From NCBI RefSeq assembly GCF_014642405.1, contig NZ_BMIN01000001.1:62001-126000 (forward strand): a DNA stretch of 64,000 bases, given 5' to 3'. Of this stretch, positions 42,031-49,917 are shown piece after piece. The DNA is from Pontibacillus salipaludis. Lineage in GTDB: Bacteria > Bacillota > Bacilli > Bacillales > BH030062. The position numbers and the translations under genes are program-made. The notes under the pieces are model-generated. The model saw only the letters and a list, made by a program, of their open reading frames with translations. It did not search any database and was not told the origin of the DNA. How positions within the stretch are numbered: position 1 is the first letter of the stretch; every line of letters begins with the position of its first letter.

Positions 42031-43368
42031 ATGGCAGCTAAATTGACTAAGGATCAGATCCTTGAGAAGATCCAAGAAGAGAATGTTAAATTCATTCGAT
42101 TACAATTCACAGACTTACTAGGAACGATTAAAAACGTAGAAATTCCATTCAGTCAGCTTGATAAAGCACTTGATAACCAAATGATGTTTGACGGGTCTTC
42201 CATTGAAGGCTTCGTACGTATTGAAGAATCTGACATGCTTTTATATCCTGATCTTGATACGTTTGTAGTATTTCCATGGACATCTGAAAAAGGGAAGGTA
42301 GCTCGCTTTATTTGTGATATTTACAATCCTGATGGTACACCATTTGAAGGGTGCCCCCGCTATAACTTGAAGCGTAACTTAAAGAAAATGGAAGAGCTGG
42401 GCTTCTCAGCCTTTAATCTTGGTACGGAACCTGAATTCTTCTTATTTAAGTTAGATGAAAAAGGCGAACCTACAATGGAGCTAAATGACCGAGGTGGTTA
42501 CTTTGATTTAGCTCCAACTGACCTTGGGGAGAATTGCCGTCGTGACATTGTACTTGAACTAGAAGAGATGGGCTTCGAAATTGAAGCATCTCATCACGAG
42601 GTAGCTCCTGGGCAACACGAGATTGATTTTAAATATGCAGATGCTTTAAAACACTGCGATGATATCCAAACATTCAAACTGGTAGTAAAGACGATTGCTC
42701 GTAAGCACGGTTTACACGCGACGTTTATGCCTAAACCCCTTTTCGGTGTTAATGGTTCAGGTATGCACTGTAATATGTCTTTGTTTAAAGATGGAACGAA
42801 TTCCTTCTTCGACGAAAAAGGCGATCAGCAATTAAGTCAGACAGCTTATCAGTTTATCGCTGGTATTGTGAAGCATGCAACGAACTTTACAGCGGTCACA
42901 AACCCAACGGTTAACTCTTATAAGCGTTTAGTACCTGGCTATGAAGCTCCGTGTTATGTAGCATGGTCTGGCCAGAACCGTAGCCCTCTAATTCGTATAC
43001 CGGCTTCTCGTGGACTTAGTACCCGCATTGAGGTTCGTAGTGTAGACCCTTCTGCGAATCCGTATCTAGCAATGGCTGTCCTATTAGCTGCTGGGCTAGA
43101 TGGTGTTGAAAACGGTTTGAAAGCTCCAACTCCAGTAGATCGTAACATTTACGTGATGGATAAAGAAGAGCGCGTCAAACACGGCGTTCAAGACTTGCCG
43201 GCAACGCTTTCTGATGCATTAGAACTACTTAAAAAAGACGAAACAATGGTTAAAGCTTTAGGCGAACATCTATTTGAGCATTTCATTGAAGCGAAAGAAA
43301 TCGAATGGGATATGTTCCGTACACAGGTTCACCCATGGGAGCGCGAACAGTATTTATCAACTTACTAA
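42031..43368 (+). CDS. glnA: Glutamine synthetase type I-alpha
   Basis: This 445-residue enzyme joins ammonia to glutamate. The [21 protein letters not shown] and [10 protein letters not shown] signatures are present. The ATG at 42031 gives [10 protein letters not shown], and upstream codons from 42004 are not part of the family. The last 18 codons lie within a 54-bp sequence repeated at 62678. After integration the 3' end downstream of the crossover, including the terminator, is supplied by the inserted element. The enzyme remains full length. Confidence 0.97.
   Translation: MAAKLTKDQILEKIQEENVKFIRLQFTDLLGTIKNVEIPFSQLDKALDNQMMFDGSSIEGFVRIEESDMLLYPDLDTFVVFPWTSEKGKVARFICDIYNPDGTPFEGCPRYNLKRNLKKMEELGFSAFNLGTEPEFFLFKLDEKGEPTMELNDRGGYFDLAPTDLGENCRRDIVLELEEMGFEIEASHHEVAPGQHEIDFKYADALKHCDDIQTFKLVVKTIARKHGLHATFMPKPLFGVNGSGMHCNMSLFKDGTNSFFDEKGDQQLSQTAYQFIAGIVKHATNFTAVTNPTVNSYKRLVPGYEAPCYVAWSGQNRSPLIRIPASRGLSTRIEVRSVDPSANPYLAMAVLLAAGLDGVENGLKAPTPVDRNIYVMDKEERVKHGVQDLPATLSDALELLKKDETMVKALGEHLFEHFIEAKEIEWDMFRTQVHPWEREQYLSTY
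43310..43363 (+). repeat. attL: 54-bp direct repeat in glnA 3' end
   Basis: The 54 bases are identical to 62678-62731. They cover the codons for the last residues of GlnA up to the penultimate codon. A degenerate integrase gene lies 118 bases away, reading toward the site. Confidence 0.92.
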
Positions 43369-43375
43369 TATCGGA

Positions 43376-43412
43376 AACCCTTGATGCCATTGGTGTCGAG
43401 GGTTTTTGTTTT
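43376..43412 (+). terminator. glnA terminator carried by the element
   Basis: aaccctt...cca pairs with tgg...gagggtt around tt, followed by a T run. A diverged copy lies at 62746-62775 next to attR. Confidence 0.85.
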
Positions 43413-43521
43413 TTGGTCATAAGTATATTGTTAAATCTCAAAATCCTATTTGACCAAAAAATGACCAAAAAATATAAAGATTATTTTAGAAATTGTTTTG
43501 TATATGTTTCGAATTTGGTCA
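43410..43521. repeat. Left-end TGACCAAAAA repeats (arm-type sites)
   Basis: The motif occurs inverted at 43410-43419, direct at 43451-43460 and 43462-43472, and as tttggtca at 43514-43521. The same motif occurs three times near the right end, so these are probably arm-type binding sites of the element's integrase. Confidence 0.65.
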
Positions 43522-44314
43522 TTGTTTCTTTTTCGATTTTCTTACTAACATGAGCATATACATCAGAGATGATCTCAAAACTTCCGTGGCCCAATCTTTC
43601 CTGAATGTATTTCATACTTGCTCCTGATTCTAATTGTAGAACTGCGTGTGTGTGTCTTAAGGAATGAATAGGTAAGGAAGGAAGTTCAGCTCTCTTTAAG
43701 ATGCGAGAAAAGGAATTAAATAAGGAAGACCTTGGCATGAAGTTTCCGTCATTCCTTGCTAAAACAAGATCGAGGTCATGATGATATATATTGTTTAGAG
43801 CTAATTTGTTTTGGTTTTGATATTTCTTATGGTATTGCAAATCATTAGTTAGAGATTGGCTTATTGAAATACATCTTTTTTCGTAACACCAAAAAGCTCT
43901 TCTTTTTTCTTAGCACTAAAATCTAATGTTTTCGATATAGTGATCGTCCTTTCTTTAAATCTACATCAGACCACTGTAGTGCAGCCGCTTCCCATTTACG
44001 CATGCCAGTTTCTGCAAGAACTTTAAAAAAGATCCAATAGATATACCCATATTTATAAGACTCTTGAAGAAAGGTATTTTTTCTAATAGTTCCTTCTTTA
44101 TGTTCAAGTAGCCAATCTTTTAGATATTTCTTTAAAGTAGAGGGAGTTGGTGAATCCTTCCAATAATTCTTCTTCCATTAACCTTGCCGCAAGTTGAGCT
44201 TCTCTCTTAGTTTTAAATCCGCTTTTAGATTTAACTTTGTGTTTATGAGTTAGGGGATCTTTATAAGAAACTCTAAATTCCCACTTTTCTCCTCTTTTAC
44301 GGAAAGTAGCCATA
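43481..44314 (-). pseudogene. int: Tyrosine integrase, frameshifted
   Basis: Read on the minus strand from ATG 44314 (after AGAGGTG), the N-terminal arm-binding domain is intact (MATFRKRGEKWEFRVSYKDP). The frame then breaks near 44130. The core is found in other frames: KDWLLEHKEGTIRKNTF, then the catalytic Arg region LAETGMRKWEAAALQWSDVD. After another break the last 110 residues carry HSLRHTHA, RLGHGSFE and the Tyr in VYAHVSKK. At least two frameshifts and probably a small deletion inactivate it. The position beside attL identifies it as the enzyme that integrated the element. Confidence 0.88.
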
Positions 44315-44389
44315 TTATTCACCTCTTTATTTAAAATCCTAAATTAAAATATCAGCCTCCTTTCATCGAAATTTTATTTATAGCCAGCT

Positions 44390-44545
44390 CTATAGATTCT
44401 GTGTATATTGAATTGCTTTACCTATGATACGAACTGGATAAGTGTCATCGCCTACAATAGGGTCGAATTCACTATTGTCGAGCATTAATAAAATGCGCTC
44501 TCCTTGCTCTCTAACCCTTTTTAAAGTAGCTTCTGTATCTCCATC
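44390..44545 (-). pseudogene. S24/LexA-like phage repressor, C-terminal fragment
   Basis: The minus strand encodes about 50 residues ending at TAG (44390-44392). They include LKRVREQGERILLMLDNSEF and YPVRIIGKAIQYTQNL, which look like the tail of a CI-type repressor with an S24 peptidase domain. Everything upstream of this tail is missing. At 44545 it meets the plus-strand helicase loader fragment. A deletion has therefore removed the repressor head, the early promoters and the head of the loader. Confidence 0.75.
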
Positions 44546-45146
44546 AGAGCTTCAGGAGGTAAATTTCGAAGATTACATTCCTAAGAAAACTGAAGAGGAA
44601 GAAGCTATGAAACTAGTACATCAATTCATTCAAGGAAAACAGAAGTCTTTGGTTTTTCAAGGTGCTCCAGGAACAGGTAAGTCTCATTTGTTCAGGTGTG
44701 CTGCTAGGGAAATGAAGCAACAAACGATTGAGTATGAAGAAAACGGTAAGAAATGGACTGTACCTATAACTGTATTGCTTCTCAAGATACCTGAGTTAAT
44801 GAAAACTATCCAAAGAACCTTTGGTAGTGGACGTAAAGATGGTTTAACAGAAGCTAAAATTTTAGATGCCATTACAAAAGTAGATGTATTAATACTCGAT
44901 GAGATAGGTGGAGAACGATCTAAGTCTGATCCTAATGGTTTTGAATCTTGGAGCGGTGACATTCACTATCAAATTCTCGATCACAGACAAGGTGGCCGCA
45001 AATTATACAACCTCAACTATGATAGTAAGTCTGTGAAATCAAAATACGGGGAGGTTCAAGGCAAACGGATCCTCTCCAGAATGATGTTCGAAGCAAAGCA
45101 CCATCATGTAGTCGGTCCAGATCATCGGATTATAGGTTTGAAATGA
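44546..45146 (+). pseudogene. DnaC-like helicase loader, 5' truncated
   Basis: The open frame runs from the deletion junction to TGA at 45146. It encodes about 199 residues of an AAA+ helicase loader with Walker A GAPGTGKSHL and Walker B VLILDEIGGE, followed by a sensor region near HHVVGPDHR. The N-terminal third and the native start are lost. An ATG in the reversed repressor remnant (44442) is a chance in-frame codon. In phages this protein loads the replicative helicase. Confidence 0.82.
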
Positions 45147-45161
45147 TGGGAGGTACTGTTA

Positions 45162-45300
45162 TTGACGGATTCAAACGGAAGCGGATCGTGTATCCATCAT
45201 AGAACAACTAACACTTGTTACAGGATACGGTCGTGAATATTTCGAAAAGCTCTCTAATGATCAGCTGGATCACAAGATGAGAGAACTATACGGACAATAA
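45162..45300 (+). pseudogene. BH0509-like small phage protein, frameshifted
   Basis: A GGGAGGT site precedes TTG 45162, but that frame stops early. The frame ending at TAA 45298-45300 reads EQLTLVTGYGREYFEKLS and DHKMRELYGQ, similar to the small BH0509-type proteins that follow dnaC in Bacillus phages. A base change between the start and codon 12 has shifted the frame. Confidence 0.5.
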
Positions 45301-45316
45301 GAAAGGCGGGGAGAAC

Positions 45317-45496
45317 ATGTGTAGCATTTGCGGTGGGGAATATTCAGTCCGTACACCAGTTGATTATGGTTTTTTATATCATCTGTGTCCACATTGCGGT
45401 TCACAACCTCATGAAGAGCTCGATAAAGAGTTTGCTGAACTCTACAGACGTCTGGATGAAGCAGAAGATAGAAGTAAAAAGGGGCGGTCGGCATGA
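45317..45496 (+). CDS. Small zinc-ribbon phage protein
   Basis: This 59-residue protein begins MCSICGGEY and carries a second pair CPHCGS near residue 29, so two CxxC knuckles can bind one zinc ion. The rest is a charged helix. A GGCGGGGAG site precedes the ATG. It overlaps the next gene by ATGA. The position among early phage genes suggests a phage origin. Function unknown. Confidence 0.7.
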   Translation: MCSICGGEYSVRTPVDYGFLYHLCPHCGSQPHEELDKEFAELYRRLDEAEDRSKKGRSA

Positions 45497-45744
45497 GTAA
45501 AGATCGGCTTTATATCGCTCTTGATAAGTGTAATTTGGATTGGTGGGAATCTGAGGTGAAGAGATTCCAAGGATATTGGGGCCAGGGCTATAGCTTTTAA
45601 GAAATAGCTAAGATGTTAAGACGGTCGCAGAAAGATGTATTGGCCTTGATGCTAGATCAAACAACGGAAGAACTTGTTTCCGGAAGACATGGAGGTTATT
45701 TAGGTAATGAATGGGGAGGAAAACCTGTTAAGAAAAGCGGTTAA
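45493..45744 (+). pseudogene. Phage HTH-like protein with in-frame stop
   Basis: The frame starts at ATG 45493 overlapping the zinc-ribbon gene. It reads through DWWESEVKRFQGYWGQGYSF, meets TAA at 45598-45600, and continues in the same frame as EIAKMLRRSQKDVLALMLD to 45744. Intact phage relatives have the helix-turn-helix GYS-EIA-L-R without a stop. The single nonsense codon marks it as decayed. Readthrough is possible but has no support. Confidence 0.7.
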
Positions 45745-45904
45745 TGCTTCACGTCGGAGACAGTATTTGATCGATGTACTCCTTGATATGGATGTAGAAA
45801 GTTCAGCTGATGGGACACCTACTAAAGAGCTGTCTCTCCATGAATTAGAAGTCCTGCACATTAGTAAGAAGTACCGGTTTGCTAATAGCGGGGTGAAGTC
45901 ATGA
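45707..45904 (+). CDS. FbpA-like small protein
   Basis: This 65-residue protein has the pattern NLLRKAV...RRQYLIDVLLDM...ELSLHELEVLH. It resembles the Fur-regulated basic protein A family (PF13076), copies of which are common in Bacillus phages. A GGAGGTTATTTAGGTA stretch precedes ATG 45707. It overlaps the next gene by ATGA. Confidence 0.65.
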   Translation: MNGEENLLRKAVNASRRRQYLIDVLLDMDVESSADGTPTKELSLHELEVLHISKKYRFANSGVKS

Positions 45905-46056
45905 AGCAAAATAGACGAGCTGTGACTACGTACACTTTAAGCTCTGAGGAGCTAGAAAAGAAGCCGATAGGTGCTAAGTGCAATATTAACGGTGGGCAGA
46001 ATAGGAGAAAAGTGAGATATGAGTGGCCTGGTAACAAAGGGAAAGGCAAGAACTAA
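45901..46056 (+). CDS. Basic hypothetical phage protein
   Basis: This 51-residue basic protein (ends WPGNKGKGKN) starts within the stop codon of the FbpA-like gene. I do not recognise the family. The tight overlap on both neighbours in the early gene string supports that it is real. Confidence 0.55.
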   Translation: MKQNRRAVTTYTLSSEELEKKPIGAKCNINGGQNRRKVRYEWPGNKGKGKN

Positions 46057-46087
46057 TGGGGAAGCGTAAAGGCTGGAAGGTGATCTG

Positions 46088-46324
46088 ATGGAACAACTGA
46101 ATATTTTCGGTGAGATCGCTGAACATGGGTGGCCCAATAAAGGCGATGAGTTTCTGATTGAGGACGATGTGAAGATCGAGGTACTGTGCTTCAAGCGTAC
46201 CTGGTCTTCCACTCAATCTAAAGAGCTCATCATTTGCACAGAAAAGAAGAGTCATTACGGAAAGGCTTATACGCTGGAAGAGTTCTCTGACAAGTTAGCA
46301 AATGCTCAGATCAGGAGAGCTTGA
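46088..46324 (+). CDS. Hypothetical phage protein
   Basis: This 78-residue soluble protein starts with MEQLNIFGEIAEHGWPNKGDEF after AAGGTGATCTG. It contains a likely small beta fold and has no known motif. It ends the surviving run of early phage genes. Bases 46325-46361 hold nothing visible. Confidence 0.6.
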   Translation: MEQLNIFGEIAEHGWPNKGDEFLIEDDVKIEVLCFKRTWSSTQSKELIICTEKKSHYGKAYTLEEFSDKLANAQIRRA

Positions 46325-46361
46325 AGAAACAAAGTAAGCATTTTGTATAATTCGACTAAAA

Positions 46362-46387
46362 AACTACTAACATTAATGTTAGTAGTT
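46362..46387 (-). terminator. 26-bp perfect palindrome, terminator for minus-strand gene
   Basis: aactactaacatt is followed at once by its exact reverse complement. On the minus strand it is followed by a short T run (46361 downward), so it can end the gene at 46405-46965. Confidence 0.65.
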
Positions 46388-46404
46388 AAGCTTGAATGGA
46401 TAAG

Positions 46405-46965
46405 TCACACCTTTTCACGTTTTATAGGCGAAGTGATGTCTGAAACAAGCATGTCCAACTGATCTCTTGAGCTAGATTGGAGAGCTTTATCATTAATTTC
46501 AGGGTAATCATCTTCAAAAAACAAAGATCTTTGACCATTAGCGTTAATACTATAAATCTCAACCTCGGCTTTTGTCTGAATGTGCATGCGAAAAGGAGAT
46601 AAAAGAACAAGCCATTTCAAATATTTTTCTCTGACAGAATTAATTTTAATTTTATCTATCAGATTGTTTGAAGCTCTTAGGTTTTTTAATCGGTTCTCGT
46701 ATAAAGTTACTATCTTCTTTGTCTCAATTAGATATTGTAAGTAGTCTTTTAAGCTATTTTCGCTTGTATCCCCTATATAGAATAGGTGAATTTCTGAATA
46801 TTTTTCTTCTATTTTCTTGGCGTCACGTGAAATTTACTCTATTCTTCTTTTTGCCCATTGAGTAAGAGCTTTGCCACTTTCCTCAATTATTGTAGTTATA
46901 AGTGTTTCTCCACTTTTTACAGCAGCATTTTTTAAAGAATTAGATGCATCTTTATTATCAGACAA
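46405..46965 (-). pseudogene. Unknown 186-codon gene split by a TAA codon
   Basis: On the minus strand TTG 46965 follows GGAGG by 8 bases and opens a frame (SDNKDASNSLKNAAVKSGE) that reaches TAA at 46836-46834. The same frame then runs without another stop for 142 residues to 46405 (IEEKYSEIHLFYIGDTSE and so on). The distal part keeps normal protein composition, so the stop is recent. I do not recognise the family. It is oriented against the phage genes, like a cargo gene. Confidence 0.7.
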
Positions 46966-47076
46966 GTGTAAAACCTCCATCTTTTTTGATAACAATACCA
47001 TATTTTTCTGTATATTGATAGTAAGTTGTTTCTAAGTTAAACAAAATGATAGGTGTGCTGAACTATTGGAGGGAAA

Positions 47077-47232
47077 ATGAACTTAATTTGTATAGTATTT
47101 GGCCACCAGGAGGTAACATTAGTAGATTCTTATGAAAAGATAGTAAGTTGCCCAAGAGGCAATAAGTTACTTTCATGGCAAATATACAAAGCTCCATGGC
47201 TGGTATATGGACCAGAATATATCATGATTTAA
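47077..47232 (+). CDS. Hypothetical small phage protein
   Basis: This 51-residue protein (MNLICIVFGHQEV...YGPEYIMI) has a GGAGGG site before ATG 47077. Its two Cys and one His could bind metal, but no pattern is complete. No family recognised. Confidence 0.5.
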   Translation: MNLICIVFGHQEVTLVDSYEKIVSCPRGNKLLSWQIYKAPWLVYGPEYIMI

Positions 47233-47276
47233 GATTCAAAAATCGGTAAATCAGAACAAAAAAAGGAGTTTTATAA

Positions 47277-47354
47277 ATGATTAAGTATTACTGCAGCATA
47301 TGCCATCAAGAATGTTGGTCAGCGAAGATTGAGGTGTTAAGTTGCTGTGGATAA
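47277..47354 (+). CDS. Cys-rich 25-residue protein
   Basis: The frame MIKYYCSICHQECW...SCCG carries five Cys and one His in 25 residues, enough for a minimal zinc knuckle. AAAGGAG lies 8 bases before the ATG. It is very short and could be chance, but the ribosome site and Cys pattern argue for a real microprotein. Confidence 0.45.
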   Translation: MIKYYCSICHQECWSAKIEVLSCCG

Positions 47355-47454
47355 TATGTGGAGCATATAGAAGAATAAAAAGCCAAGGGCAGGCCCTGAC
47401 CTTTTAGAATAAGTACTTGGTAACTACTATTCTACCATATTGGGGGTCTGTTTT

Positions 47455-47640
47455 GTGGGAATTAACATGGAAGCAACGGTGCATCTAACAGAAAATGCAA
47501 TGTATGTAGTGAAAGATGGTCAGATCACCAAAATAAGTGCCAAAGACTACGGTACTGATGAAGTGATTTGGAAAGATGGCGAAGTTATCGATGTTGTAAG
47601 AACCGAACGACAAAGACTTAACGGACAAGCAGTAATTTAA
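47455..47640 (+). CDS. XtrA/YqaO-like phage protein
   Basis: This 61-residue protein starts at GTG 47455, 7 bases after GGGGGT. The stretch MYVVKDGQITKISAKDYG and the later KDGEVIDVVRTERQRL resemble XtrA/YqaO proteins of PBSX-like and skin-type phages. Family placement is tentative. It is followed by a strong terminator. Confidence 0.6.
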   Translation: MGINMEATVHLTENAMYVVKDGQITKISAKDYGTDEVIWKDGEVIDVVRTERQRLNGQAVI

Positions 47641-47665
47641 TAAAGTTCTGAGCAAAGAATGCAGG

Positions 47666-47712
47666 GACACAGATCTAGAGCTAAATGGCTCTTGGTTTGT
47701 GTCTTTTTTCTT
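47666..47712 (+). terminator. Terminator after XtrA-like gene
   Basis: gacaca...agagc pairs with gctct...tgtgtc (47666-47703), followed by TTTTTTC. Confidence 0.8.
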
Positions 47713-47729
47713 TCGAGAGGAGGGATGTT

Positions 47730-47915
47730 ATGTCAGAGCAATTAAACCAGCAACTTAAGCTATTTAAAAAGAAACATGGCATCAAGACTCATTCACCAAA
47801 AAGAAATAAAATGAGAAAGACAGAAGAGTTCTCAGAAAACGATATTGAGAGTTTGATGGGAATGAACCATCCGATTTATAAAAGAGGTCGAGGCGGAGCT
47901 TACAAGCAAAATTAG
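47730..47915 (+). CDS. Conserved hypothetical phage protein
   Basis: This 61-residue basic protein follows GAGGAGGGATGTT. The ending IESLMGMNHPIYKRGRGGAY is a pattern I recall from small proteins located before late regulators in Bacillus phages. Function unknown. It lies 14 bases before the ArpU-type gene. Confidence 0.65.
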   Translation: MSEQLNQQLKLFKKKHGIKTHSPKRNKMRKTEEFSENDIESLMGMNHPIYKRGRGGAYKQN

Positions 47916-47929
47916 AGGAGTGTGGTCTT

Positions 47930-48382
47930 ATGGGTATTAGTCAAATGAGTTTTGAGTTACCTAAAATAAAGCGACGTGAGACTAGGGAAAAGGTTGAATC
48001 TGCATTGGAGAAATACCAAATATATAAGCTCATGGAGCCATTAGACGTATCCACGAAAATAACATCCTCATTCAAAGACGTACCTTCGTGCTCCAGTGGA
48101 ACAAACCATTCCAAGACGGAGGCAGTTGCCATTCATAAAGTTGATCAAGAAGCTCACAGAGAGAAATATATGCGCTGGATAGAGAGAGCACTGAAGCGTC
48201 TTAACAGAAAAGAAGAAGCAGTTATTAACAAGCTGTACATGGAAGAGGATGACGTCTTTGATTATGAAGCATACAACGAATTAGGATTCAGTGAGCGCAC
48301 GTTCTACCGGATAAAATCCGATGCCTTCTATAAACTGGCTTTCATATTGAAAATAGCTGTATATGATGAGCAAGAGCAATAA
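47930..48382 (+). CDS. ArpU-family late transcription regulator
   Basis: This 150-residue protein has the ArpU/RinA-type C-terminal sigma-like domain (LNRKEEAVINKLYM, then GFSERTFYRIKSDAFYKL). Such proteins switch on late phage genes. It ends in the start codon of the recombinase gene (TAATG overlap). It looks intact, although the late genes it would drive are mostly deleted. Confidence 0.8.
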   Translation: MGISQMSFELPKIKRRETREKVESALEKYQIYKLMEPLDVSTKITSSFKDVPSCSSGTNHSKTEAVAIHKVDQEAHREKYMRWIERALKRLNRKEEAVINKLYMEEDDVFDYEAYNELGFSERTFYRIKSDAFYKLAFILKIAVYDEQEQ

Positions 48383-48924
48383 TGAACTTTGTCCAACCAA
48401 TAAGGGATCCTATTATGATTCAACAGGTTAAGGACTACCTCTTGGAGAGTAGTGAACGTAACTACATGTTGTTTGTTATAGGTATTAATACCGGTCTGCG
48501 AATATCAGATATATTACAGTTAAGGGTTAAAGATGTTGAAGGAATGCATATCTCCTTACGTGAGCAAAAGACTAAGAAACGGAAGAAGATAAGAATTACT
48601 CCACAATTACGGAGAGAAGTCAAATGGTATATGGAGGATAAGGGTACCGGAGACTATCTTTTTAAAAGCAGAAAGGGCACAAACAAGCCGATAGGGAGAA
48701 GTATGGCATATAAGATACTTAGGGATGCAGCAAATCAATTTGGGCTGCGGGAGATAGGTACACATACGCTAAGAAAAACATTTGGTTATCACTTCTATCT
48801 ACAAACCAAAAACACAGCCATGCTACAGGAGATATTTAACCATAGCTCAGAGAAAATCACATTAATTTATATAGGCATCAATCAGTATACACTTGATAAA
48901 GCAATGTCCAAGTTTAAAATTTAA
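48382..48924 (+). CDS. Small phage tyrosine recombinase
   Basis: This 180-residue protein is a lone catalytic domain: Arg in NTGLRISDILQL, HTLRKTFGYH, HSSEK and a Tyr in LIYIGINQ. Proteins of this type follow ArpU genes in Bacillus phages and are distinct from the att-site integrase. It lacks an arm-binding domain. Its role, perhaps in late regulation or dimer resolution, is unclear. A small hairpin follows at 48926-48944. Confidence 0.8.
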   Translation: MNFVQPIRDPIMIQQVKDYLLESSERNYMLFVIGINTGLRISDILQLRVKDVEGMHISLREQKTKKRKKIRITPQLRREVKWYMEDKGTGDYLFKSRKGTNKPIGRSMAYKILRDAANQFGLREIGTHTLRKTFGYHFYLQTKNTAMLQEIFNHSSEKITLIYIGINQYTLDKAMSKFKI

Positions 48925-48998
48925 ACACTTATTAGAGTGCTTTTTTATAAAGGTTTTAAAAATCAGAATATAGAATAGAAGATTGGGAGGGTTGTAAA

Positions 48999-49643
48999 TT
49001 GGAAGAGATAGATTTAATGGGAATTGTTGTAGGGAAGGATGTCCCAGATGAAATACATGAGGCTACATATAATATTGTGACAGAGTTGGGCGCTCATCAA
49101 TTGATGATAAATCATGTGTTAATTTGGGATGAAAGTGCCCTAGAAAAGGACATGCGAGAAAAGATACAAGATGGTAACATAGAAAGATTCATTGAAATCG
49201 AGGCACATATGCTTAACAATGTGGTATTACCGGGGTTATTTAAATCATTGTTCGTAAGTGCTTATAATCTGTTTGAAGATGCTCTTAATAAAATTTGTTA
49301 TGCATATGAGAGCTACAGCGGAGAAACACTTTCTTATAAAGATTTATACGGAAATGGAGTGGCCAGATCAGTAAGTTACTTTGAGAAAGTAATTGGGTTA
49401 GAAATAAAACATAAAAATCAATGGGCACGGATTCAAAAGTGGAACCAAGTTAGAAATAGCGTTGTACACAAAAATGGAAGGCTAGAAGGTCAGCAAATTA
49501 ATGCAGCGAAAATGCTAGGGATAGAAATAATGCAGGATCATTATGAAAATATATTATTTATGCAAAAGTCTAATTTGAATAACTTTATTTTCGATTCTGA
49601 GAAATTTTTAGAAATAGTGATTAAAAGTTTTGTGAAAGAATGA
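48999..49643 (+). CDS. HEPN-like protein, putative toxin or defence factor
   Basis: This 214-residue helical protein starts at TTG 48999, 8 bases after GGGAGG. Residues about 150-156 read VRNSVVHKNG, an R-N-x3-H pattern typical of HEPN ribonucleases, inside a helix bundle (VSAYNLFEDALNKICYAY). HEPN proteins act in toxin-antitoxin and abortive infection systems. It has no clear antitoxin next to it. It lies in the accessory slot between late regulator and terminase. Confidence 0.55.
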   Translation: MEEIDLMGIVVGKDVPDEIHEATYNIVTELGAHQLMINHVLIWDESALEKDMREKIQDGNIERFIEIEAHMLNNVVLPGLFKSLFVSAYNLFEDALNKICYAYESYSGETLSYKDLYGNGVARSVSYFEKVIGLEIKHKNQWARIQKWNQVRNSVVHKNGRLEGQQINAAKMLGIEIMQDHYENILFMQKSNLNNFIFDSEKFLEIVIKSFVKE

Positions 49644-49917
49644 TTAAAAGAATAGCTTTTTTGTTTAATGAATCATAAATAAGGAGTTGTGTAATTCAGA
49701 TTAAGAATTTGGTTGGAAATAGTGATAGCAAGGCTTTCAGCCTTGGGTTGAATGAATCAAACTATAAGATATGAGTAATTCAATGGATTCACTAACTAAG
49801 AAAATAACTTTATTAATGCATTTGATGCACAATTAAAGTAGCTAATAAAGTGATCTAAATAGAGGTTAGTTGAAAATCTGAGGCAATTAGTAGGTTATTA
49901 AATGTGGAGGGTCTAAT
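49644..49917 (+). other. AT-rich intergenic region
   Basis: No gene is seen in these 274 bases. There is a small aaggctttcagcctt hairpin near 49720-49735. It may carry the promoter of the 263-residue gene. Confidence 0.4.

Noticed and set aside
44442-45146. A single 234-residue helicase loader
   Set aside because: The first 35 codons are the antisense of a repressor fragment. The true loader begins at the junction near 44546 without a native start.
46834-46836. Programmed readthrough of TAA in the minus-strand gene
   Set aside because: TAA is the least leaky stop and no stimulating structure is evident. Nonsense decay fits the state of the region better.
48382-48924. Integrase responsible for the glnA insertion
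   Set aside because: It lies 5 kb from attL, lacks an arm-binding domain, and matches the small recombinase that follows ArpU in many phages. The attL-proximal pseudogene is the better candidate.
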